Positions 32,856 through 40,770 of a stretch of 50,610 nt of DNA are shown in pieces. The DNA is from Prosthecobacter debontii. Its GTDB lineage: Bacteria; Verrucomicrobiota; Verrucomicrobiia; Verrucomicrobiales; Akkermansiaceae. The notes under the pieces are model-generated. The model worked only from the letters and a program-made list of their open reading frames with translations, was not told the origin of the DNA and made no database searches. Within the stretch, counting starts at the first letter, position 1. Each line of letters opens with the position of its first letter. Both the position numbers and the translations under genes were made by a program. The stretch is taken from assembly GCA_945869855.1 (NCBI GenBank), contig CAMBQC010000003.1:1-50610 (forward strand). The letters are read 5' to 3'.

Positions 32856-34184
32856 TCAGACGATTTTGTCGGTGTGGTGGTGGGGGAGGAAGAAGTCGTG
32901 GAGGAGGTTGTCGACGCAGAGGAGGCCGTCGCGGGTGAGGAGGATGGTGGAGTCCTCGATGGTGAGGAGGCCTTCGGATTCGATCTGGGCGAGCGGGGCG
33001 GCGAAACGTTCGAGGATGTTGATGCCGAATTTCCGTTGGAAGTCATCCGCCTTCACCCGGCCGAGTTTCATCTTGAGGATGAACTCGCGGATCATGCGTT
33101 CCTCCTCGGTGGTTTTGAGGGCGCGCTTGATCGGCATGCGGCCGGCGGAGATCGCGGCGTCGTAATCGTCGATTTCCGTGAGGTTCTGGTAGTGGACGCC
33201 TTTGGCATGGGAGAACGAGGCCACGCCGAGGCCTAACAGATCGGCCCCGCCCCAGAGGGAATCTCGGTAGATGAACTTGGTGCGCTCGGGGTTTTTCACG
33301 GCGGTGTAGCCGGAGGAGATGGTGTAGCCGTTGGCTTCGAGCTCGGCGAAGGCTTCCTTGACCCAGCGGCGTTTCGTTTCCCAATCGGCGATGGGTGCGA
33401 CGAGGCTGCCGCTGGCTTTCATGTCCTTGTAGATGCCGGTGTTGTAGGGCACTTCCATCTGATAGATCGTGACGGAATCAGGGGCGAGTTCGAGGGTTTT
33501 GGCGATGTTGTTCTGCCAGTTTTCCTCGGTCTCCTCCAGCATCCCGGCGATGAGGTCGATGTTGACCTGGTCGAAATTTTCGGCGCGGGCACGTTCGTAG
33601 GCGCGCCAGACTTCCTTGGTGCGGTGGGCGCGGCCGTTGATCTCGAGGATGCGGTCGTTAAAGTTTTCGATGCCGAGGGAGAGGCGGGTGACGCCGATGT
33701 CCTTGATGGCGGTGAGCTTGCCGGGGTTGAGGGTTCCGGGTTCGCACTCGAAGGCGACTTCCTCCGCCGCGTCCCACGGCAGGAGGGCTTTCATCCGGTC
33801 GGTGAGGTCGACGAGCTGTGACGCGGAGAGGTAGGACGGTGTGCCGCCGCCGAAATAGATGAAGTGCGGCTTGCGGCCTGCGATGAGCGGCTTGCGGGCC
33901 ATCATTTCCAGCTCGCGGACGGTGGAGTCGAGGTAGTGCTTGATTTGGTCGGCGTTCTTGTCGGTGTAAACGCGGAAGTAGCAGAAGTGGCAGCGTTTCC
34001 GGCAAAAAGGGATGTGATGGTAGAGACCGAGCGCGGGCACTTCGCCGGAATGGGGGGCGGCGTAGGCTTCCTCAACGACGGCGGTATTTTCCTCGGACCA
34101 GAAGGAAAACGGCGGATAATTCGAGATGAAGTAGTTGCCAGCGCGGGTGCCGGTTTTCTGGGGTGGAGTGATGGTGTCGGACAT
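32856..34184 (-). CDS. HemN/HemW-like radical SAM protein
   Basis: This 442-residue radical SAM enzyme is of the coproporphyrinogen-oxidase-like family. The cluster motif is C61-RKR-C65-HF-C68 (CRKRCHFCYF), followed by the SAM-binding FIYFGGGTPSYL and the conserved VTRLSLGIENFNDRILEINGRAH block, where HemN has GVQDFN. A C-terminal HemN_C-like segment is present (KTTEEERMIREFILKMKLGRV). It could be an oxygen-independent coproporphyrinogen oxidase, the haem chaperone HemW or a radical SAM methyltransferase or cyclopropanase of the same class; the neighbours argue for a pathway-specific role. Starts at 34184 and 34205 are both possible, and neither has a clear ribosome binding site. Confidence 0.85.
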   Translation of the reverse strand: MSDTITPPQKTGTRAGNYFISNYPPFSFWSEENTAVVEEAYAAPHSGEVPALGLYHHIPFCRKRCHFCYFRVYTDKNADQIKHYLDSTVRELEMMARKPLIAGRKPHFIYFGGGTPSYLSASQLVDLTDRMKALLPWDAAEEVAFECEPGTLNPGKLTAIKDIGVTRLSLGIENFNDRILEINGRAHRTKEVWRAYERARAENFDQVNIDLIAGMLEETEENWQNNIAKTLELAPDSVTIYQMEVPYNTGIYKDMKASGSLVAPIADWETKRRWVKEAFAELEANGYTISSGYTAVKNPERTKFIYRDSLWGGADLLGLGVASFSHAKGVHYQNLTEIDDYDAAISAGRMPIKRALKTTEEERMIREFILKMKLGRVKADDFQRKFGINILERFAAPLAQIESEGLLTIEDSTILLTRDGLLCVDNLLHDFFLPHHHTDKIV

Positions 34185-34344
34185 GGGAGAAGGAATATGG
34201 ATCACGATACGTTTCAGAAGAGCGGATTGATCACACGAACTCCGCCTTATTCCTGATCGCTTTTCAGATCATCGGTGAAGAGTTTCCTGGTGCCAGTGAT
34301 TTTTATCGGCGAAGATGCCCGACAATGGTGAATGGACTAATTGC

Positions 34345-34381
34345 TTGACTTCGCTTCAACAAAAAATATGGTTACCCATAT
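34345..34381 (+). promoter_or_regulatory. vapBC promoter with overlapping operator
   Basis: A TTGACT box (34345-34350) and a TATGGT box (34367-34372) with a 16-bp spacer look like a sigma-70 promoter. Transcription would start at about 34379, at or next to the ATG at 34380, giving a leaderless message. The palindrome ATATGG, TTAC, CCATAT (34366-34381) covers the -10 box and start codon. That is the expected position for VapBC autorepression. Confidence 0.55.
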
Positions 34382-34607
34382 GAAGACAACCATCGAAATT
34401 GCTGAACCGCTTCTTATTCGTGCCAAGGCGCGTGCGCGGGAGAAGCGGATCACGCTTCGATCGCTCATCGAGGAATCCTTGGCGGCGGCACTCGATCAAC
34501 CGCAGAGCTATGTGCAGGTTCGTCCGGTGACCTTCAAGGGCAAGGGGTTGAGCAGGGAGTTTGAGGGAGCGTCATGGGATCAAATCAGGGATGCGATTTA
34601 CCCATGA
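34380..34607 (+). CDS. vapB: VapB-type antitoxin
   Basis: This 75-residue protein has the N-terminal pattern MKTTIEIAEPLLIRAKARAREKRITLRSLIEESLAAAL, a strand and two helices as in ribbon-helix-helix DNA-binding antitoxins of the DUF2191/VapB type. The C-terminal part (VTFKGKGLSREFEGASWDQIRDAIYP) would wrap around the toxin. It binds and neutralises the VapC toxin and represses its own promoter. The ATG at 34380 is chosen because the operator-like palindrome ends on it; an earlier in-frame start would add 13 residues and destroy the promoter layout. The stop overlaps the toxin start by ATGA. Confidence 0.85.
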   Translation: MKTTIEIAEPLLIRAKARAREKRITLRSLIEESLAAALDQPQSYVQVRPVTFKGKGLSREFEGASWDQIRDAIYP

Positions 34608-35047
34608 TTGCCATAGACACCAACTTGCTGGTCTATGCTCATCGCGAGGATTCACCTTGGCATGCAAAGGCGCTCGCCATCGTCACGGAACTTGCCGATT
34701 CAGGGTCGCCGTGGGGAATTCCCTGGCCGTGTGTTCATGAATTTCTGGCCGTTGTGACGCATCCGAAGATATATGATCCGCCGACACCTTTGTCGACGGC
34801 ACTGGCCGCAGTGGAGGCATGGCAAGCGAGTCCAAGTTTGCGATTGCTTGGCGAAGGATCGGGGTATTGGGAGGTCATTTCGGCACAGGCAACAGCCGGA
34901 AAGATCAAGGGGCCGAAAATCCATGATGCCAGGATTGCAGCGATCTGCCTGAACCATCGGGTGAAGAAGCTCTGGACAGCGGATCGGGATTTCTCGTCGT
35001 TCCCTGAAATGGCTTGTGAGAATCCGTTAGTGAAGAGAGCGAAATAG
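34604..35047 (+). CDS. vapC: VapC-type PIN-domain ribonuclease toxin
   Basis: This 147-residue PIN-domain toxin is expected to cleave RNA, often initiator tRNA or rRNA. Acidic active-site residues are D5 (MIAIDTNLLVYAHR), E46 (CVHEFLAVV), D108 (KIHDARIAAICL) and D127 (WTADRDFSSF). The length is normal. Start and antitoxin stop overlap as ATGA, so production is coupled. The module is the only plus-strand pair between two minus-strand blocks (30-34 kb and 35-42 kb), which suggests independent acquisition. The 3' end converges with the beta-propeller lipoprotein gene, leaving one base between the stops. Confidence 0.92.
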   Translation: MIAIDTNLLVYAHREDSPWHAKALAIVTELADSGSPWGIPWPCVHEFLAVVTHPKIYDPPTPLSTALAAVEAWQASPSLRLLGEGSGYWEVISAQATAGKIKGPKIHDARIAAICLNHRVKKLWTADRDFSSFPEMACENPLVKRAK

Positions 35048-35048
35048 G

Positions 35049-36212
35049 TCAGTCCTTGGAGCCGTTGATGACAAACAGCGTGCCGTCGCCACCTGCAATG
35101 ATGATGCGACCCTGGGCATATACGGGCGAGGCGGTGAGATCTTCTCCTAAATCGAGGCGCCAGAGTTCGGTGCCGTCGGCGGGATTGGCGGCGTAGAGGC
35201 GGCCGTCGCTGGAGCCGAAGACGATGCCGTCGTCGAATGCGATGGGCGAGCTTTCGACGCGGCCGCCGGTTTTGAAAGTCCATGCGCCGGTGCCGTCGCT
35301 GCGTTGGATGGCGTGGAGAGACTTGTCGCGGGAGCCGATGTAAACATTCCGATCATCGACCACGGGTGAGGTGAAAAACGGGAAGTCATTGGCTTGGTAG
35401 ATCCACGTCGGTTTTTCGGCATCCGCCTCGGCGGCGACGAGCTGGTTGGCGTGGTTGCCGCAGTAAACCGCCGTGCCGACGGTGGCTACGGAATTGGTGA
35501 TCTGGGCATCCGTGGCGATCTTGTTCACGAGCTTCCCGTCGGCGAGATTGAGAATGTGGATGACCTGGTCGCAGCCGCCGAATGCGATGAGCCGACCGTC
35601 GATCACCGCGGGGGTACCGTTGATGAAATCCTTGGTTTCGTAGATCCAGACGATGGAACCGTCCTCCGCGCGCAGGCAGCGGGTGATGCCGTCGTAGCCG
35701 TTTACGAGCAACCATTCGGCTTTGCCGTCAGGACTGGTGACGACGGTAGGCGCGGAGGAAAATTTATCGCCACCCTTGATCGACCAGATTTTATCGCCCG
35801 TCTTGAGATCGAGCGCGTAGAAATGCTTGTCGCCCGAGCCGATGAAAACTTTTCCGTTAGAAATGGCGGGCGCGGCTTGGATCGTATCGCCGGTTTCCAT
35901 TTTCCAACGGAGCTTCCGGGTCTGGAAATCGATACAGTAGAGGATACCCATCGCATCGCCAACGAGGATGGCGCCATCAGCGACGGCGGCTTCGGCGGTG
36001 CCGGGGGATTCGAGTTGGAAGGTGCATTCGATCACCGGGTTTTTGGGCATCGCAGCAGCCACACGCCCTTGGAGAGCCGGGCCGCCGCGCGTGATCGGCC
36101 AATCGGTCAATGCGGGAGGAGCGGCTGCTGCCGGTTCGGCGGGATTCGCAGGCTGTGGCTTGTCACAGGCTGTTAGAAAAAGAAGCGGTAGGGCGGCAAG
36201 AAGTCGGTTCAT
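35049..36212 (-). CDS. PQQ-like beta-propeller lipoprotein
   Basis: This 387-residue exported protein has lipobox LFLTAC with the lipid-accepting Cys at 16. About eight propeller blades follow. Each has the pattern aGxVyvGsxdgxlyAlDxxTGxxxW, for example KVFIGSGDKHFYALDLKTGDKIWS and GIVFGSSDGRLYAANPADGTELWRL. The blades resemble PQQ-enzyme and BamB repeats, but catalytic PQQ residues were not identified, so scaffold or sensor functions are also possible. Its start overlaps the iron alcohol dehydrogenase stop by ATGA, so the two are translated together. A link between alcohol oxidation and an envelope propeller is plausible but unproven. Confidence 0.85.
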   Translation of the reverse strand: MNRLLAALPLLFLTACDKPQPANPAEPAAAAPPALTDWPITRGGPALQGRVAAAMPKNPVIECTFQLESPGTAEAAVADGAILVGDAMGILYCIDFQTRKLRWKMETGDTIQAAPAISNGKVFIGSGDKHFYALDLKTGDKIWSIKGGDKFSSAPTVVTSPDGKAEWLLVNGYDGITRCLRAEDGSIVWIYETKDFINGTPAVIDGRLIAFGGCDQVIHILNLADGKLVNKIATDAQITNSVATVGTAVYCGNHANQLVAAEADAEKPTWIYQANDFPFFTSPVVDDRNVYIGSRDKSLHAIQRSDGTGAWTFKTGGRVESSPIAFDDGIVFGSSDGRLYAANPADGTELWRLDLGEDLTASPVYAQGRIIIAGGDGTLFVINGSKD

Positions 36213-37324
36213 GGCGCGAGTGCATTTTGGTAAAGCGCGGTGATGGTGGTGGGATCGAGCGGCACAGGATTGAAGCGGCCGGTCCATTGTTGGGATGCGG
36301 CTTCGGCGAGTTCCGGGATGGCGGTGATCGGGATTTCGGGTTTCGGGAGACGGGCGAGGCTAATCGTTTTTTCAAGCCAGTCGATGAGCGGGGAATCGAG
36401 ATCGCGGGCGAAATTCTGATGGATCGCGGCGATCTCCGGGTCGCTCTGGTTGAGGCGGATCACGTGGGGGAGCATGATCGTGACGGCGAGTCCGTGGGGG
36501 ATATTGAAATGGGCGGTGAGTGGATTGGCCGTGGCGTGGGCGGCACCGAGCATGCTGTTCTCTATGGCACATCCGGCGAGGGCAGCTCCGTAAAGCATGT
36601 GGCCGCGTGTTTCGAGGTTGGCTCTGCCGGTGAGGACATCGCGGATGGCGGATGAGATGAGTTGGAAGGACTCGGCGGAGAAGGCGGACGAGATGGCGTT
36701 GCGCTTAGTGCAAACGGCGGATTCGAGGGCGTGCGACAGTGCATCGAGCGCGGTCAGGGTGGCCACGCTCTGCGGCTGAGAGGCGGTGAGTTCGGGATCC
36801 AGGATCGCAATAAGGGCGAGGGCTTTCGGGTCTCCGCAGGCCATTTTCTCATGAGTGCCGTCGCGTGATACGATGGCGTAGGATTGGCATTCGGAGCCGG
36901 TGCCGGCGGTGGTCGGGATGGCGATGAAGGGAAGCATCGCGTGATTGGCGAGACCGTATCCGATGTAATCGGCCATGCGGCCGGGGTTGCTGAGGAGGAA
37001 ATTGCAGCCCTTCGCGGTATCCATGCTGGAGCCGCCGCCGAGGCCGATGAGAACGTCGGGATGAACTGATTTCGCGAAGTCGCTGCAAGCCTCGATGTCG
37101 GATTCGGTGGGGTTGATGTGGGAACCTTCGAAAACGGTGGCGCGGATGCCTGCGGCTGTTAGGAAAGCGGTAGCGCGGGCGACGTGGCCAGCAGCGACGA
37201 TGCCGAAGTCGGTGACGATGAGGGCATGCTTCGAGCCGAGAGTGGCGAGGCAATCTGGGAGTTCCGCGAGACGTCCCGCTCCGAAGAGGATTCGGGGGCT
37301 GGGGCGGGCGTCGGTGGGGTGCAT
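36209..37324 (-). CDS. Iron-containing alcohol dehydrogenase
   Basis: This 371-residue group III NAD(P)-dependent alcohol dehydrogenase starts with SPRILFGAGRLAELPDCLATLG. Features are HALIVTDFGI, the nucleotide-binding GLGGGSSMDTAKG, IPTTAGTGSECQ, the metal-site region ALDALSHALES and the later HFNIPHGLAVTIMLPHVIRLN. Most blocks of the family are present, so activity is likely; the substrate is unknown. It could reduce the aldehyde made by the ligase and aldehyde dehydrogenase encoded upstream. It is coupled to the beta-propeller lipoprotein gene by ATGA. The 358-bp spacer between it and the aldehyde dehydrogenase gene holds a hairpin element. Confidence 0.9.
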   Translation of the reverse strand: MHPTDARPSPRILFGAGRLAELPDCLATLGSKHALIVTDFGIVAAGHVARATAFLTAAGIRATVFEGSHINPTESDIEACSDFAKSVHPDVLIGLGGGSSMDTAKGCNFLLSNPGRMADYIGYGLANHAMLPFIAIPTTAGTGSECQSYAIVSRDGTHEKMACGDPKALALIAILDPELTASQPQSVATLTALDALSHALESAVCTKRNAISSAFSAESFQLISSAIRDVLTGRANLETRGHMLYGAALAGCAIENSMLGAAHATANPLTAHFNIPHGLAVTIMLPHVIRLNQSDPEIAAIHQNFARDLDSPLIDWLEKTISLARLPKPEIPITAIPELAEAASQQWTGRFNPVPLDPTTITALYQNALAP

Positions 37325-37374
37325 AGGGAAGAAGGTTGGCTTGAACAGGGATAAGAATCCGGTAATTTCAACAC

Positions 37375-37461
37375 ATGAAGCTTGCTGAAATCGAGGTTCA
37401 GGTGATGAAGCTCAGCGAAGAGGAACTTTTCAGCGAAATCCGTGCATCGCAAATCCGATGA
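37375..37461 (+). pseudogene. Short antitoxin-like remnant
   Basis: A 28-residue plus-strand frame reads MKLAEIEVQVMKLSEEELF and six more residues. The acidic helical start recalls small addiction-module antitoxins. A shifted frame from about 37442 continues DDPEDYFEVVEKVRKSW, so a +1 frameshift may have broken a longer reading frame. The hairpin element at 37506 begins shortly after. The evidence is only the local character of the residues; it may be chance. Confidence 0.3.
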
Positions 37462-37505
37462 TCCTGAAGATTATTTTGAAGTTGTAGAGAAGGTGCGAAA
37501 GTCTT

Positions 37506-37629
37506 GGGGAGCACACGCGCCCTCGCGTGTTGTTTCCGACGCCCTCGGCGGAAAAAGCGTGGAATGGTGTGGCTGGCCGGTCTTTGGCGAGGGCACCAAA
37601 GACAACACGCGAGGGCGCGTGTGCTCCCC
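37506..37629. repeat. Four-hairpin element with perfect 28-bp inverted ends
   Basis: The ends (37506-37533 and 37602-37629) are perfect 28-bp inverted repeats beginning GGGGAGCACACGCG. The element consists of four hairpins, each with GCCCTCG (or its complement) at the apex. They are ACACGC with CGTGT in each end, TTTCCG with CGGAAA, and TCTTTGG with CCAAAGA in the interior. GGAG precedes the outer hairpins, as in REP sequences. No transposase is encoded. A partly decayed copy lies at 18003-18140. The spacer around it (37325-37682) holds no other clear feature. Confidence 0.9.
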
Positions 37630-37682
37630 GTGGATGCTTCGCTGCGCTCAACCAGATCTATCACTTTATCGATTCTTTCGCA

Positions 37683-39131
37683 CTAGGCGGGTGTGAGTTC
37701 GGCTTGGCGGTTGGAAACCACAGCTACATTTCCCTGGATGGCGCGGCGGTGGTAGAGGAACTCGAAGAGGTTGCCTTCGTGGGGTTGTTCCCACTGGACG
37801 CGGTTGGTGGGGAAGGTGCCGAGGTTGAGGCGCTCGATGTCGGGGCTGAGCAGGAGTTGCTCGATGAAGTTTTGGTCTTCGGTGAAGGCGGAGACGACGA
37901 GGGTCTGGCCGATGTTCGCGAGCATTTCGGCCTGCGGGATTTCCACGATGCTGGCGTAGGGGAACATGAACTCGGTGTTCGCGAGCGCGTGATCCTTGTC
38001 GGAGCAGGAAACGAGCGTGGGCTGAAGGTAGGTTTGCTCGAATGCTTCGACCTTGCGCGGGGAGTCGCGGTGCTTTGCTGTTAGATCGGTGGCACCGGAA
38101 TCCTTGAGGTGGGCGGTGATGAGGGCGTCAATGCCATCAGCGAGCGCGGGATTTGCAAAACCGCAGAGCAGAGCATCCGGATGGTCCCGCGGGTGCGGCT
38201 GAATTTTCGCGAGGGCTGCGGCGAGGGCGTTGGCGAGTTCGTCGCGGTGGCTTGGCACGAGGATGGCGGAGGTGTTGATACAGGAGCGGCCGCCGTTGGC
38301 GGATATGGATTGCACGATGACATCGAGGAACTCGGGCCAGCGTTCGATCATGTCCTCACCGATGAGGATTTTCGAGCGGCCGGTGCCGTGGACCTGAATG
38401 GAGGGGAAGGCGGAGTATTTTTTCACCGTGGCATCGGAGCCGAACGAAATGCCGCGTCCGCATGTTGTTAGAAGCGTGTCGCCGCCTTCGTGGGTGGTTG
38501 GGTAGTAGCCGAACGCTTCTTTCGGAAAACCGGCCTGGATCATCGCCTGCACGATGCGGAGAGGCGTGAACGGATCCTCGCGGCCGGGTTTTAAAAGGAC
38601 GGGAATTTTCATCACCGGAGCGGGGATCCACAGCGAGTTGACGGCGGGTGCGTTGGACGGAAGCGATACGCCTAGCGATGAGGTGGCGGGGTAGTAATTG
38701 ATGACGAGGTCGTCGATGCGGGTGAGGCCCTTATCGAAAATATTGAGCGGCATGTGGCGGGTAAGCCCGGCGATGATCGTGCGGACTTGTGACATCGCGG
38801 CATGGATTTTCCCCATGTTCATGCGGACGAGAGTGTGGGGAAGCCGGGTGAGGGCGGAGAGCGACTCGACGTATTGTTGCGGCGACTGGACGGAATCGCC
38901 GCAGGGAAGGTCGGCGTGGAGAAACAGCTCCGCGGCTTGCTCGCAGTAGGTCGCGAGCGTATCCGCCGGGATCGCGTCGAGGGCGGCCTTGGCCTTCGAA
39001 ATCTGGAGAAGATCGCGGCGGATGAGGCCGGGATTGGCGGTGTGGGTGGTCAGCGTTTCGGAACCAAGGTCGAGTTCGACCAAGTCATGGGACGAGTATC
39101 CGTGACCGAGGCGGAGGATGGGGATGTTCAT
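37683..39131 (-). CDS. LuxC-like/aldehyde-dehydrogenase-superfamily reductase
   Basis: This 482-residue enzyme of the ALDH superfamily has its catalytic cysteine in SISANGGRSCINTSAIL (Cys284). The nucleotide fold region is YPATSSLGVSLPSNAPAVNSLWIPAPVMKIPVLLKPG. The general-base Glu motif of oxidising ALDHs (E-L-G-G type) is missing; the place reads VHGTGRSKILI. That is typical of acylating reductases such as LuxC (about 480 residues, Cys near 286). With the LuxE-like ligase 45 nt upstream, it may reduce an activated acid to an aldehyde. No luxAB luciferase genes are in the window, so light production is not implied. A heptad tract ends 8 nt before its ATG. Confidence 0.8.
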   Translation of the reverse strand: MNIPILRLGHGYSSHDLVELDLGSETLTTHTANPGLIRRDLLQISKAKAALDAIPADTLATYCEQAAELFLHADLPCGDSVQSPQQYVESLSALTRLPHTLVRMNMGKIHAAMSQVRTIIAGLTRHMPLNIFDKGLTRIDDLVINYYPATSSLGVSLPSNAPAVNSLWIPAPVMKIPVLLKPGREDPFTPLRIVQAMIQAGFPKEAFGYYPTTHEGGDTLLTTCGRGISFGSDATVKKYSAFPSIQVHGTGRSKILIGEDMIERWPEFLDVIVQSISANGGRSCINTSAILVPSHRDELANALAAALAKIQPHPRDHPDALLCGFANPALADGIDALITAHLKDSGATDLTAKHRDSPRKVEAFEQTYLQPTLVSCSDKDHALANTEFMFPYASIVEIPQAEMLANIGQTLVVSAFTEDQNFIEQLLLSPDIERLNLGTFPTNRVQWEQPHEGNLFEFLYHRRAIQGNVAVVSNRQAELTPA

Positions 39132-39139
39132 TGGAGAAA

Positions 39140-39167
39140 GTGTGAAGTGCCGAGTGATCAGTGGAAA
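39140..39167. repeat. Heptad tract (GTGATCA family)
   Basis: GTGTGAA, GTGCCGA, GTGATCA and GTGGAAA lie in phase in the 45-bp spacer between the ligase stop and the aldehyde dehydrogenase start. The same word family occurs at 32229 and 42514. Confidence 0.75.
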
Positions 39168-39176
39168 GATTGTGAT

Positions 39177-40247
39177 TCAGTAAACCCCTTCGATCACCGT
39201 CTTCGTCCCTGATTGGAAAGGGCGGACATCACCCACGCCGTCCCACGGAAATTCATCGCACGGGGCGCGGCGGATGGCTTCGTCGCGTTCGAGGAAACGG
39301 GGCATGAAGAATTCCTTGGTCATCGTGGTGAGTTCGACGCGTCCGTAATCGCCGTAGGGCATGAGTTCGGACGGGGATTCGGGATTGACGATGCGCAGCA
39401 CGGCGCGGGGTTGGGGGGCGTGGTAGGTGAGGGAAAATTCGCCAGGCGCACGCTTTTTGCTGATGGCAAGACCCATGAGGGTATTGCCGTAGGTGGGGGC
39501 GAAATTGATTTTCCCTTCGAGCACTTCCTCTTCGATGAAGCGGACGTATTGCGGTGTCATGGTGGTGCCGCCGGCGAAGACGCCGCGGATGCCGGCATCG
39601 ACGAGCGACATGCGTTCGGCAAGGCTTTCTAACAATTTCGGAGTGGTGAACAGGCAACCGATATCGCGGTGGCGGATGATGGTGGCGGCTTGGTCTATGA
39701 CGTGTTCCTGATAGAGTTTGGCCATGCGCATTTCCCCCATGCCGATGAGGCGCTTCACCCAGCGGGGATCGAGATCGATGAAATAACAGGCACCGCCGCG
39801 GATGTTGGCGAGGTGCTCGATGGCGAGTCGCAGGCGGCGCGGGCCGGTGGGGCCGACCATCAGCCAGTTGGCGCCCTGCGGGAAAAAGTCGGGGCCGTAA
39901 TGTTCGGAGAATTCCGTGTAGTCGGTCATGTAATCGTCCCAGCCGATGCGCTGTTTGGGCATGCCAGTGGTGCCGCCGGTTTCGAAGACGTTGTAGGGGC
40001 GATTGCCGAATGCTTTCGGGATGAAACGGGCTGGATCCTCCTTGCGCAGAACCTCGTCATCGAAGGGCTCGAATCTCTGGATGTCGGCGAAGCGGGTGAT
40101 GTCCTTGAGCGGATCGAAGCCGAGGTTCGGAACTTGTTCGAGCCAGTAAGGGCATCCGGTTTCCGGGGAGAAATGCCATTTCACCATTTCGCGGGTGTGG
40201 GCGTCGAGGGCTTCGGCGGCGGCTTGCGGAGTGAGGGATGAGGACAT
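39177..40247 (-). CDS. LuxE-like acyl-activating (AMP-forming) enzyme
   Basis: This 356-residue AMP-forming synthetase-like protein has the phosphate-loop GGTTGMPK (91-98) preceded by YNVFET. LMVGPTGPRRLRLAIEHLA, GVFAGGTTMTPQYVRFIEEEVL and NFAPTYGNTLMGLA (adenine region) follow, and YGDYGRVELTTMTKEFFMPRFLERDEAIR carries the late acidic motif. It is much shorter than acyl-CoA ligases and close to LuxE acyl-protein synthetase (about 370), which transfers an acyl group to itself and then to LuxC. Phenylacetate-CoA-ligase-like relatives are another option. It immediately precedes the LuxC-like gene, making a two-gene acid-reducing module. Confidence 0.78.
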   Translation of the reverse strand: MSSSLTPQAAAEALDAHTREMVKWHFSPETGCPYWLEQVPNLGFDPLKDITRFADIQRFEPFDDEVLRKEDPARFIPKAFGNRPYNVFETGGTTGMPKQRIGWDDYMTDYTEFSEHYGPDFFPQGANWLMVGPTGPRRLRLAIEHLANIRGGACYFIDLDPRWVKRLIGMGEMRMAKLYQEHVIDQAATIIRHRDIGCLFTTPKLLESLAERMSLVDAGIRGVFAGGTTMTPQYVRFIEEEVLEGKINFAPTYGNTLMGLAISKKRAPGEFSLTYHAPQPRAVLRIVNPESPSELMPYGDYGRVELTTMTKEFFMPRFLERDEAIRRAPCDEFPWDGVGDVRPFQSGTKTVIEGVY

Positions 40248-40296
40248 ATTGAAAGATATTTATTGATACTGCGAGATCGGGTGGTGGCAAGGGGGT

Positions 40297-40770
40297 TTAG
40301 TTGAAAGCGTTGGGGTCGATGTCCAACTGCTTGAGAGCGGCCACGTCGAATTGGTCTTTTTCCCTGACGGAATTGCTTTTGAGCCGGATCAAGGCCGCCT
40401 TGGAGGCGTATGCAATTTCATGGCCTTTAAGCGAGAGAATGGGAGCGTCCACTTTCAGATCGAGATACCGGAGTCCTGACATGCGGGTGAAAACATTGAT
40501 CTGGCTGAGTTCTGTTTCCTCAACGATCCGAATGGCACCCTCCTCATCGGTAAAGTCTTCCAAGGAGAGTTCACGGGCGAAGCCTTCGCCATAGTCGGCC
40601 AGCGAATCGAGGAAGCGCTGGATGTTGGTAGTTGATGATTCAATTAGGATATCCACGTCTTCCGTGAGGCGAACATAACCGTGCAAGGTGACAGCCACTC
40701 CGCCCACCAGGACGAAATCGACGCCACCTTCAGCGAGGATGACCAACAGTTTTTCGAACGTGGGTTCCAT
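40297..40770 (-). CDS. Minimal nucleotidyltransferase-fold protein
   Basis: This 157-residue protein has the DNA polymerase beta-like nucleotidyltransferase pattern VDFVLVGGVAVTLHGYVRLTEDVDILIES: the GG motif, then D38 and D40 as metal ligands. The rest is helical, with KAALIRLKSNSVREKDQFDVAAL, which is typical of AbiEii/MNT-type proteins listed as DUF6036 or nucleotidyl transferase. Such proteins serve as toxins that nucleotidylate tRNA or as their regulators. A short frame (40730-40909) overlaps its 5' end and could be a partner. No HEPN protein was recognised nearby, so a complete toxin-antitoxin system is not shown. Confidence 0.75.
   Translation of the reverse strand: MEPTFEKLLVILAEGGVDFVLVGGVAVTLHGYVRLTEDVDILIESSTTNIQRFLDSLADYGEGFARELSLEDFTDEEGAIRIVEETELSQINVFTRMSGLRYLDLKVDAPILSLKGHEIAYASKAALIRLKSNSVREKDQFDVAALKQLDIDPNAFN

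Noticed and set aside
30958..40247. Aryl polyene or flexirubin cluster
   Set aside because: There are no ketosynthase, acyl carrier protein or dehydratase genes; only a flavoprotein and a UbiC-like protein recall such clusters.
37683..40247. Bioluminescence operon
   Set aside because: The LuxC-like and LuxE-like genes are present, but no luciferase subunits lie in the window.
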